Of a DNA stretch of 64,000 nucleotides, positions 9,988 through 20,126 are shown in pieces. The translations under genes were made by a program, and so were the position numbers. This DNA is from Floccularia luteovirens (Eukaryota > Basidiomycota > Agaricomycetes > Agaricales > Squamanitaceae): positions 2,294,001 through 2,358,000 of the forward strand of contig VSJF01000001.1 of assembly GCA_009739215.1 (NCBI GenBank). Direction: 5' to 3'. Within the stretch, counting starts at the first letter, position 1. Each line of letters begins with the position of its first letter. The notes beneath the pieces were generated by a model, which had not been told where the DNA came from, ran no database searches, and saw only the letters and a program-made list of their open reading frames with translations.

Positions 9988-11546
9988 TTAGTAACCGTAA
10001 CTTCCACTTGACGAATCACTAGAACCAGATGAATAGCCTGAGGAACTACTAGAACCACCGTACGTGTTTGGAGGGCTGTATTGCCCAGAAGGGCCATACG
10101 AGTTACCGGTGGACATGCTCGGTGGTGCACTCCATGATGGTGATGCATATGAGCTTGACCAGTAGTTATTACCAGCGGTGATTGACCATGTGGACTTGCA
10201 CTGGTAACGAATCAGTCACCATGATAATTAATGATAGCACGGTATAAGCTCACTTTGTTCAAACATGATGAAAGCTCTGTTTGTTCGGACTGGACTGCAG
10301 TAGTGGTCTCTGTTGCAGTAGCAGTTGCAGTTGACAAATACGTCACCGTTTGTTTGTAGGTTTTATTCTCAACCATAGTCGAGGTGACAGTGTTCACTAC
10401 CGTCTTCGTCTATTGCAATGTAGGCATCAAAACGTAACATGGTACGCTTTCGAGAACAAACTTACATTATCAATAGTGTCCGTCTGAACCCAGACGGAAG
10501 TGACTGTGGTAGGAGCAACCATAGTGCTGACTTCTGTCACTGTCATTTTGTCCGTCATAGTCTCCGTCATTGTTGCGGTTTGGACAGAGGTCATCACATC
10601 TGTGACTGTAGCAGTCATTGTTTCTTTGACAGTTGCGGTCTAAAGATGGTGTCAGCTTCCTGAATACCAGAGCGGTGAAAAATATTGAGAATACATTGTC
10701 GATGACTTGAGTGCTGACCCAAACACTGGTGTACGTTGTAGGCTGAACGATAGTACTCAGTTGGGTCTGAGTAACGAAGTCTGTCTCTGTCTGCTTCACA
10801 GTTTCCGTAGCCGTATCAGTTTGTGTGTTAACTTGAGTGTATATGTTTGTCTGCGTCTTGGTCTCTGTCGCAGTGAGAGTGTGTTCAACTGTTTGGGTGT
10901 TATCGATGACCTCGGTCGAGACCCAAACACGAGTTGTGGGAACTTCTTTGATAGAGGTCACAACAGAGGTTTGGGTGATCATCTCAGTATTTGTCAAGAC
11001 ATCGGTTTGTGTCTCGAACATTGTGACTGTAGTAGGAACTGTTTGGGTGTAGACCTGAATACTACTCAGTATATTGCCCGACCGAAACTGCAAAGTGACA
11101 AACTTGAGTCTCAATAACTTTTTCTGTTACTGTTACGGTGTATCCATTGTATCCGTTATTATAACAGTTATTGACGTTCACACTATGTTATTACCAAGTT
11201 AGAAGTCGCAAATAGACCAGCCATTATCTCCTTACTTGTTGATTATAGTTGTAGCATAACACCCTTGAAATTGTGTGTTATACCATGATTCGGCGATGCA
11301 AGACCCATCTGATTGCTTCGCGTAACCATACCCACAATCCAGACTTTTGTAGCCACCACTTTCATATGAGCTATACGGCATATACTCGTAGAAGTTGGAA
11401 GGAGAAGGAGCCGCAGTTTGTTGTGAAGGAGCGGCGTATCCATAGCCGTTATCGGTGTATACAGGTGCGGGTGTTGGCGAAGAGACTGGCGCATACTGAG
11501 CAGCAACTGCGCTAGCAAGAGAAAAGCCAAAAATGATGGAGAGCAT
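9988..11546 (-). CDS. Secreted Thr/Ser-rich repetitive protein
   Basis: MLSIIFGFSLASAVAAQ is a clear signal peptide. The mature start is Tyr/Pro/Ser-rich with one Cys-containing module (LDCGYGYAKQSDGSCIAESW then GCYATTIINK). Next come several hundred bases of T/V/Q/E repeats such as TQTDVLTNTEMITQTSVVTS, each ending with a VWV-S/Q-T-x-x-IDN motif (TRVWVSTEVIDN, TSVWVSTQVIDN, TSVWVQTDTIDN). Introns follow two of these motifs at the same codon. A Cys-bearing exon (TELSSCLNK then CKSTWSITAGNNYWSS) precedes a Ser/Gly/Tyr-rich tail ending SSSGSYGY, TAA 9988-9990. There is no hydrophobic GPI-like tail. It is probably an O-glycosylated wall or extracellular protein; no catalytic domain is visible. 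Confidence 0.75.
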
Positions 11547-12111
11547 CTTGAAAATAATATGTTGTAAGAGCCGGGTGACAGATTTTAAAAGAACGAAGGG
11601 CTTGAGAAGCGGTCCACGCTAGTACTTGTTACTGTCTTGCAGTAAAAATAATGTGCTTGCAAAGCAGCTCTACAAGAGTGTCAGAGGATGTGTATATTCT
11701 AGTGACTGATTGGACTTACTTGAAGAGAGCAAAAGATGAACGAAAGAAAACGAAAAACGAAATGAAACGAAGACGGGGGAAGAGGGTAAGTGGATTGCAA
11801 ATCTCTGTTTTTGAATCAGGTCCTAAAACCTTGACAACTCGGCTACTGCCTACCGGCCATCAATCATCGGTACTCCGTGCGTAAGCCATCGGTATGTGAT
11901 AAAAAAGTGGTCGCGTTGCCAACTTACAGAGCATCTTGTGTTTTTATTGGATGGCTACGAATGTTAGAGTGCGACGTGGTCCCAACTAGGCTCCGTTCAG
12001 CCGTTTCATCGGGATTCGGAAGTATCATGTATTGGCAAGATGCTACCTCAACAGCTCTATATGGAATCAATTGAGTAAATTTCCTGAAACAATCTATCAA
12101 TGTGTCTAGTT
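11547..12111. other. Intergenic region (565 bases)
   Basis: Upstream of the secreted-protein gene and downstream of the carrier gene. Open frames here have no supporting motifs. I treat it as the promoter of the secreted-protein gene plus the carrier's 3' region; no distinct element was recognised. Confidence 0.4.
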
Positions 12112-15100
12112 TTAAGATAATTTTGGGTTAGATAATGACAAAGGGGTTTCAGATGCTGCCACTCGTCGACCAAAATCTCCATGCACATCGAGCAGGATTT
12201 TCAGGGCATTTCTTGCACGAATTTTGGACATTTCGTCTCGGCGTGATGTGAGTGCAGTCTCCACCTGTAATGGTTTCTCTTGCCATGGATACTGAAAAAA
12301 ATTTATGGTTACTGGGAATGTTTTTTTGATGGTACAGGACGTGACTTACTGGCAGCTGAATAAAATAGGTGTTAAAACGCCAAGATCAGTAATAGAGACT
12401 GTGGGATATTATAAATAGGCGTCACCGTTGTTTTCAATGTTTCATAGCCTGGTTCCAGGTCAGTTATTTCTGGAAAGAGCAATGTAATGACAAATTAATT
12501 ACCAAGTAGGGTAAATCCAAACTGGGGACTACTTCGGATCACCCTTGCTGGGCCACCTTTGAACAGTGCTCTAAAACCTTCTTCGCGGTCTATGTATGAT
12601 CTAAATACGGCAGTTATTCAATAACGCGAAAAGACATACATATCTTTACGAAGGCATCACGAAGGCCTTTGTAATGTGTCTGTCCTTTTCGTGCCTCAAC
12701 TTGTAGTCTGGTCTTTACAACGTCTAAGAAAGGGAAAATGAGTATTTTTGATTCATGGGACAAAGATAAACTAACCCGCAGGTGTCGTAAGATAAGCTGC
12801 AGGCATTCCACTAGGAGATGAATCAGTACATATTAAGAATGTCGAAGACCGATTCATACGCAATAGCAGCGGCACCCAGTGTCTCAATGAAGGATAGCTG
12901 TTTTCCATTGTAACCTTCTTGGAATACGTCTTTCTTTAGATGACTATACGCAGGGAAATAGATCGCCGAGAAAGGGAATATCACGAAGGAGACATGCAGT
13001 TGCACCCCTGTATAGACCAAGTATTCCCAGCTGACGAACGATATGGATCGCTCCTTTGGGGATAGCACCTTCCATCTTAGCTGCTTCACCTTGGACCTGC
13101 AGACGAATTTTGCTATAAGAGATATGTTAGCGATAAATTCTAGCAACAGTTATCCGTAGCTTACACAATCTCCAGAGGATTTGTGAAAACCTGTACATGA
13201 TATCTCAGAAACGATGTCAAGAGCGAAAGTCGTTATACGAACCACTTGACAACCTCCAGCCATACCACCGGCAAAAAGCTCCCAACCAAGCTTGATTCTT
13301 CCTGTTTCCGGATCCATTGCTCTGGCCCGAACAAGGTCATTTACTGTTAACTTAATCGCCTTTTCAGGAGCAACTCCCTAGTTACAAGGGATAAGGTGGT
13401 GATGACTTCAACTCAAAACTATACACAGACCACTAGTTGAGGACCAAGGCCGCGGTAGAAGCCAAGAAAACCTTCATTTCTGAAAATCTTTTTTGCGCAA
13501 TCGAGACTATTCTTATACAACAGCTGGCCAACAACAGTAGAGCGTTGGTTCTGCATTCTGCAAATATGGTGAATAGTAATTCTCCATGATACGACGAATA
13601 ACTAACCGAGTCTGTACGAGAAGATAATTAGATATCAAATGGACAAAAATAGCATTTCGCTAAGCAGAGCGCACCTTAACTAAACGTGAATGTTAAGAAC
13701 AAGTTGTAGATATCATCGATGTAACTCACCCATATCTATGGGATATACTATAGTTGCTCCAAATGCTCCAGCAATACCTAAGGGATGTGATTATCATGTT
13801 CATCAAGAGGTAAAATATGCTGACCGCCTTGAACGAAGCTGTATGCAGAATGTAAAAAGCTTTGTACAAATGAGACCTTAGGAGCCGAACTACGGCTATC
13901 GAATTCTTCATGAGGAGCTCTCCATCTAGGATCTAATAATTGAGCAAAATCAAGGAGTGAAAGGCGTTGTGACGCCATCCCACGTCCAGCAAAGTGAAAT
14001 ATAATGGACTGCCTCCATAGGGGTGAAAAGTGAATATCTTGAACTTGAAGCAGAATGATTGAGAAAATCAGATTGGTCGATTCGACCGTCTTTGCTCTTC
14101 GCTGTTGCCTCGCGAATAATCCTGGAATCAATCAGTAAAATTTCGGTAAGGAAATTAACTAAGTTACCTCTCAACCATATCCATTTCTAGCAAGATATAC
14201 CAAAAGTCAGAATGGATATGTTGATTCATGGAAGACACTGACCTCGAATAACATTATGAAACGCTACAACCTCCGAATATGATATACGTTGTCCAGGGCT
14301 CAGAGTACATAGGGTTGGCAATCGGTCTATGACTGCATCTGATAGTTTATGTCCAGCAATTTCCTAATTATCTACACTAAGTGAGACGACAACTAGAATA
14401 TGGATCATGCGTACTAGGATGATTCGTTTAAATTCTTCTGGCCGGATGAAGCCATCCTGGTCCTGGTCCAAGTATTTGAAGGCCTGACGAAGCCGCTCTC
14501 CTTGAAGACCCTTCATGAGTTGAGTAAATTCATTGTCTGGAAACAGAAAATATCGATAAGTGATGCATAGACAGATAGAACGAGGTAATCACATCCCAAC
14601 ACATGTGTCCCATTCTTCTTCCCAAGATACAATTTCACCCAGTCACTTTGTAATAATCAGCAAATGTGTTTTGGCATAAAAAGTGAAGATTTACCAGTCA
14701 AAATCAAAAGGAATTGCATCAGGTCCTACATTGGCGCTAAAAACAGTCTTGAATTCGTCGAACGTTATGAAACCGGAATGGTCCCTGTCAGAGGTATTAT
14801 AAAGACGTGAAAGCACTGCGTGGATTATAACATACACATCGAAAATACTGGAAGGCGATCCAATGGTCTGCGTCTGGACGCTTCAGCAGAGTCTCGAACA
14901 CCGTGAAATCATCCCAAGAGACCAGACCACGCCGGGAAGTATCGGCAACGCGAAATAAGAGACCGAATTGAGCACGACCAATCCTTGTGAGATCCCCCTT
15001 TGGTGCTATTGCATTTACGAAACTGTCTAAATCTAAGAATCTTGAGAAGGTAACAATATGTTTGTTATTCTTCCTTCTATCAGCATGTGACTAAATTCAC

Positions 15101-15277
15101 TCACTTCTCGCCATTAAATACTTTAGCATGAGCATCAAATGTACGTCTCCACCGTTTGAGTTCGTTCTCAGGTACTGCCACCGCCGTACGTACGGACCGT
15201 AACGCGGATGCCGTCAAGGATGTTGATTTGTCCGCATCGCAGTGCATTGTCGGGAATATACGGGGAAGAGCAGACAT
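12112..15277 (-). CDS. EF-hand mitochondrial aspartate/glutamate carrier (Aralar/citrin type)
   Basis: Inner-membrane solute carrier with an N-terminal calcium-sensing half. The start at 15277 gives [17 protein letters not shown], then [22 protein letters not shown]-hand-like segments are spread over small exons: [37 protein letters not shown] and [20 protein letters not shown]. The carrier half has three signatures: YPIDM joined to [35 protein letters not shown]; and [20 protein letters not shown], with FFRN/YREEG-type follow-ups ([40 protein letters not shown]). The tail [20 protein letters not shown] ends LSNPKLS with TAA at 12112-12114. Known family members exchange aspartate and glutamate for the malate-aspartate shuttle; that substrate choice is inferred from the architecture. 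At least a dozen short exons are needed. Confidence 0.92.
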
Positions 15278-15559
15278 TACTAGGCAACCTTGTTGTCTAG
15301 TAGGGTATTATGAAAGGAATGGCGGGTATCCAAAATTCCTCGCGCAATATGAGGAGCCGGGAGAGAAGAAAAAAGAGAATTGTGCGCCTGTGGTACGGTC
15401 TGAAGATTTTTTGTTGCGGGGTTAACTAAAACAGTTTCCGTTTTGGGTAATCAGCGTTTTCGGCGTTTACTTTCATTTACTCCTGTACAGTGTGCAACAA
15501 AACTGCTGTGTTCATTATCATTACTATCACACAGCCCCAACCCAAGATACATCAGCATA
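15278..15559. other. Intergenic region between carrier and TRM5
   Basis: About 280 bases with no coding signal. The plus-strand open frame 15156-15425 overlaps the carrier's first exon and is a shadow. Confidence 0.4.
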
Positions 15560-17434
15560 TCAAAGCGAATAAGCTACTTCATGAGGTAACCTGAAGCTGA
15601 TACAGTACATGTCCTTGTTTGGAGCCACAGACCGTACAAAATGTAAAGAAACATCCGCTTTCAACGGATATCCGAGCTCTTCTTCTACTCTCTGTGATGG
15701 TGCATTATTGATTTTCGAGTCTGTAAAGGTAAAGACAAAATAGCCTACCTTCCGAATGTCTTTATCCGCGTTTTCCCTATCAAGTTCTCGCGTAAAACAA
15801 TGACAATGTACCATGGGCAAAACATCATATACGCCACTTAAATCCCGCTTCGGATCATTGAGAATGCCACGAAACGCGCTAAGGAACTGAATTGCACTAT
15901 CCGGTAAATTCATAACGAAATGTGATATTCGTTTTCGATGGTTTTCCTCATTAGAGGAGGCTGCTGTATGGTCGATATATGTTTCTGTTACAAGCTTCTG
16001 GGCTTTCCTCCGCTCCCTCTCCTGCTGGACTCTGCTTAACGCTGGTCCAGCATATGCAGGGAAGGGACTGTCAAATAACCGACCCACGACCGCCCGAATA
16101 AACTCCAGACCGTCTTCACAAGACACATGAACAAGATTGTCGACCTGACCGAAAAGTTAGTTCAAATAGATAAACGAGGTCCTTGAAAGAAAGACTTGCT
16201 CGGTTGTTTTGAACATTCTTTGACAAATAAGCGGCACTGTTTGGATTAAGGTCATTTGCAAGGACCCCGCATCCTTTTTTGGCTGCGGGAATCGCAAATG
16301 GACCCACACCAGCAAAAACATCTGCAATGACATCTTCTGGTTCGAATAATTGTACCAAACGCTCATGTTCAGTATGTAAACGAGAATTCCAATAAACTTG
16401 AGAAAAATCGAAGATGAAGCGGCAATCAGATTCGTGCTAAAATACTTGTAAGAGTTTCCGGGATCCCTTTGAATAGCTTCAAGACTTACATGCTCGACAA
16501 TGTAATTTGGTTCACCAGCTATGAGTTCCATTTTGAAAACTCTGAATTGATTATCAATAGTTTTTAGTTTATTCACTACAGTCGTGACCCTTTTATTTTT
16601 CTTTGGTAAACGTGAGTATATATCGACTAACTTATAAGATAGACAGGAGGGATGCGCACATCCAGTATGAGTTGACCTATAATATGTTTGAATGGCATAT
16701 AGTCATCATTGAGGTTAACGTGGGCTGTGTGTCAAAGCAATAGCTTTCAGAGAGAAGAGGTAACGATCATGATAGAAGTGTTACCAATATGTCCAATCAT
16801 CGCAAATCCAGTCGGGGAGCCTTCTCGCAGTTCCTCAGGTAGGAGCTCATTTAGTATTTCATCTACAAACAGAATATAAGATTTTTAATAATGATAATTT
16901 TGATCGGCCACACCTGCGGTCCAATAATCATAATTTAACTTGACATCATAAGCAACTAACTCAGACGATTCCTTCTCCAGAAATTCTCGAGCCTCCAATG
17001 AAAGGTCAGCTAGCTTACAATACCAAGAATATATTCAACAAAGATGGATGTAAATCATTTCGGGGACGTACATTTTTGAGAGGTCCGAAGCAAAACTAAC
17101 CTGTCCCCCTGTCCTTGAGGATCGTTTGGAATAGGGACGACCGTTCGTATTTTTGGCAGATCCATCAGAAATCTGGACAGGATATTTGTAAAGAGAATAA
17201 TCGCCTTCAATCTTCCACTTACTTCCTTAACGGCTCAGCTTTGAGAAGAATGCGAGTTTTGGTGGCAGGAACACGCGCAGCTAAAACTGGAATTGTTTTG
17301 TGGAAGACATCCTTGTCCAAAAATTCCCTGGACCCGGTGTATACCGGTGGAGATGCATTGAGATACATATGACGAGGCATGGGACAGCAGTAGTTCCTAC
17401 TTCTGAGTATTTCCAAACAAGGTCGCCGAATCAT
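15560..17434 (-). CDS. TRM5: tRNA (guanine37-N1)-methyltransferase
   Basis: Methylates G37 next to the anticodon using S-adenosylmethionine. The N-terminal part is [20 protein letters not shown], then [20 protein letters not shown]. The middle includes [20 protein letters not shown] (conserved HVNLRxxxLPYKxxIGxV-like block) and [20 protein letters not shown]. The methyltransferase core is [20 protein letters not shown] (SAM motif I) and [20 protein letters not shown] (motif II with the N-D-L-N-P signature). [20 protein letters not shown] and [18 protein letters not shown] contain the N-L-P motif IV. It ends LPHEVAYSL. Two further ATGs at 17380 and 17368 offer shorter forms. The start lies 107 bases from the divergent TatD gene. 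Confidence 0.94.
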
Positions 17435-17541
17435 TGATGATGTTCTGTTCTTTCGAAATGATAATTTTCGTATTATTGACTCTTATTTTGCAGCAACAAT
17501 AATGAATAACAAAGATAACTTGCTCATCAACGTCAACGACG
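17435..17541. promoter_or_regulatory. Bidirectional promoter between TRM5 and TatD-like gene
   Basis: Only 107 bases separate the two divergent start codons, so both promoters must lie here or extend into the coding regions. No clear TATA box is visible; the stretch is AT-rich. Confidence 0.6.
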
Positions 17542-18750
17542 ATGTCATCTAAAGTGCCAAATCAAACTGTTTTATCTCATGTTGTTGATGTTCACTGCCA
17601 CCCAACGGATGCACTTGACATATCTCCACAATCTATGGACAAGTTAGACATCACCATCTGCGCCATGTCAATGATGAACACAGATCAACAATTTGTACGG
17701 GACTTAGCCACAACATACCCAGAGAAAGTGATACCTTGTTTTGGTTAGCATTTATATACAAAGTTTTTGCATCCATCTTTTCCAAATCGAGACAGCCAAA
17801 CACTTGTTGGCTTCGTATATGATGTTGTCGATTCAGTACATTGCTAACGACAAGTGCGTCAATTTTTAGGTTTCCACCCTTGGTTTTCACACACAATATC
17901 AACGAATCCTGATTTACCAAAAGAGCAGCATTATCAACAGATTCTCCTGAACTCCAGATCCAGTCGTACTGAAACCGACCTCAAAACTTTGCTTCCATTT
18001 CTTCCAGATCCTCTACCACTCAACAAAGTTCTTAATGATCTCCGTGACAATTTACAAGCATTTCCAAATGCAATGTTAGGTGAGGTTGGCCTGGATCGTA
18101 TATTTCGGGTGCCATTCGATTACTACGCAACCCCACGCAAACTTACCTCGTTCTCAATTTCCCTTGAACACCAGCTAGCTGTCCTTGAGGCACAATTGAA
18201 TATAGCAATTGAACTGCGGCGCAATGTTAGCATACACAGCGTCAAAGCCCCCAAGGCTACTTTGGATCTATTCCAGAAAATGCAAGAGAAACATGGTGCA
18301 AACTGGCAAACAATAAGCATCGATATGCATAGTTGTGGATTAAGTCCCCAAACTTGGAAAGATATCGAGGTCAGTTGGTTATCAACTGTGGGCTAAGACT
18401 TACGTCGCTTTCAATAGAGTAAATATAACAACATATACCTGTCCCTCTCAACCGTTGTGAATGGAAAGGGCGCAAATTGCAGAGAGCTCATAAGGACATC
18501 TTCAAATAATCGAATACTAGTCGAATCAGATTATAACGACGTGGATATGTGCACTCCCCGAACATGGGACATGCTGACATTAGTCGCCGAAATCAAAGAA
18601 TGGTCGCTGGAAGATATTTGGGATGACAAGCTTGAAGAAAAGGATTGGGGTGCTGTACATAAACTGGAAGCAAACTGGCTAACATTTAAGAATGGGGGGC
18701 ATAGTGTAGTTCGGTCAATGCGCAAAAAGAAACACTCAACGGGAAGATAG
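17542..18750 (+). CDS. TatD-family metal-dependent hydrolase
   Basis: TIM-barrel metal-dependent hydrolase/putative DNase. Exon 1 carries the metal-binding HxH motif in VVDVHCHPTDALD and ends KVIPCFG. Exon 2 continues with FHPWFSHTISTNPD, MLGEVGLDRIF (the Glu ligand), RRNVSIHSVKAP and SIDMHSCGLSPQTW. A 48-nt intron then joins E to SKYNNIYLSLSTVVNGKGAN. NRILVESDYNDVDMCT carries the conserved Asp. The protein ends in a basic tail (RSMRKKKHSTGR). The large acidic/Ser insert between the GFHPW and GEVGLD blocks resembles the fungal Scn1/Cut9-interacting group of TatD proteins. It converges with GOS1, with 96 bases between stops. Confidence 0.9.
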
Positions 18751-18846
18751 AAAGCTTTCATGAAAGAGTACGCTGGAGGGATGGAAACAATTCGTGTGAG
18801 GGAAAAGAACCCGATAGTAATGAAATAAATAGCAGCGATGAATATA

Positions 18847-19773
18847 CTAATGCCATATGTACGACAAAATGATGATTATACAGAATCCTATTAGCAGACC
18901 AATAATGATAGAGTCCCTTCGTCGCCGTGATTTTATCATGGACACAAGGTTATTTATCCCAGGCATTGTACCTATATTAGTCAAAAATCAACGAGTTCGA
19001 GATAGACCGCTTATTCAAGTACTTACTGATGACGCTGGTTATGCGAGTATTAATTCCGGTCAGAGAACTTCTCTGTCTTGTAAACTCTGAACGAGTTTCA
19101 TACGCCTGTCTGAGAGCAGGGGTTTGTGCACAGAACTTTATAATATAGAAACATACACACTGTAAGATGTCATCTGTCATCCGATGGGAGCTATCAATTC
19201 GACCCCGCTCTCCTAGTAAGGAGTCCGCAGCTGAGGACTTGTATGCACTAAATGTATAAATCAATAATAGGTAATAGACAGACAGTCAGCTCCATACTCT
19301 ATGTCGTTGCGTACTCCAGATAATAAATTGGCTTGATCCAGCGCATTCTTGACGCTTACCTGCAAATTTCAATCAGAAAACAGGAATTCAGTCAGAAAGG
19401 AAACTGTACCTTGGTTCGTTTTAACTCGCGCGAATGATCCTGGAATAGTTCCTTGTGCCTCTGTATTGCGCGTAACATTGAAGGGGATAATAGGTCCGGG
19501 TTATCGGACAGTCTAGACAGTTGTTGATTGGTCTCTTCGAGCTAGCAGCAGCATTTATAATGGGAGGTAGAAGCACAGAGTGAGATGTACCTTTTCCAAT
19601 AGGTCGTCAAGTTCTGACTCCATATCTTTCCATCGATCACTGGAGCCAGATGCTTCCAAGTCAGAGGAGGGGTTGGTAATTGTTGCCACCAGCTGAGCAT
19701 AAGAGGTAAGCTTCGAGTCGAAGAGGTTCTCGAGTGTCCTGCATTGTCTATGTAACTGGTCGTAATTTGACAT
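18847..19773 (-). CDS. GOS1: Golgi Qb-SNARE GOS1/GOSR1-like
   Basis: SNARE for intra-Golgi and endosome-to-Golgi vesicle fusion. The start at 19773 gives MSNYDQLHRQCRTLENLFDS, matching the GosR1 N-terminus. Exons continue DMESELDDLLEK, LEETNQQLSRLSDNPDLL, MLRAIQRHKELFQDHSRELK (the conserved QRHxxxLxDxxxEF block), ANLLSGVRNDIE, and the SNARE motif region TRSEFTRQRSSLTGINTRIT. It ends PGINNLVSMIKSRRRRDSII followed by the C-terminal membrane anchor IGLLIGFCIIIILSYIWH, TAG 18847-18849. The length is near the expected 220-230 residues. It lies on the same strand as SRO7, downstream of it. Confidence 0.92.
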
Positions 19774-20126
19774 AGATGAACAATTTAGGAATGTCCGGTA
19801 TGTAGATGGCGGTGTGGTGAGAGTGGTTCAAGAAATTAAACACGCAAGCAGCAAGTGATAACTAGTAATGGGTATGCTAACAAGCTGTAGTGCACCGAGA
19901 ACTATGCGACACAGTGTATTGATCCACGTGACTGCAATGGTTTGGCTACAGTAATACAATGCACATGTTGTTTCCCTACAATCTTCAACGTTCAACATCT
20001 ACAAGCCCTTGCGGCTCACTTCCAAATAATTATGCAATCAGGTCTGTCAGCCATTTCGGGAACTCAATTCTCAATTCATCTGGATAACGTTGGGATATAT
20101 ATGCTGGATATTTGTCAGAACAGACG
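19774..20126. other. Intergenic region (353 bases)
   Basis: Between the GOS1 start and the SRO7 stop. A plus-strand open frame (19942-20235) overlaps the SRO7 last exons and has no motif. No element recognised; it should hold the GOS1 promoter. Confidence 0.4.

Noticed and set aside
10707..11117. Plus-strand frame opposite the Thr-rich repeats
   Set aside because: Produced by the repeat composition; no signal peptide, splice logic or motif.
15156..15425. Plus-strand 89-residue frame
   Set aside because: Overlaps the carrier's first exon on the opposite strand, which has a conserved N-terminus and splice sites.
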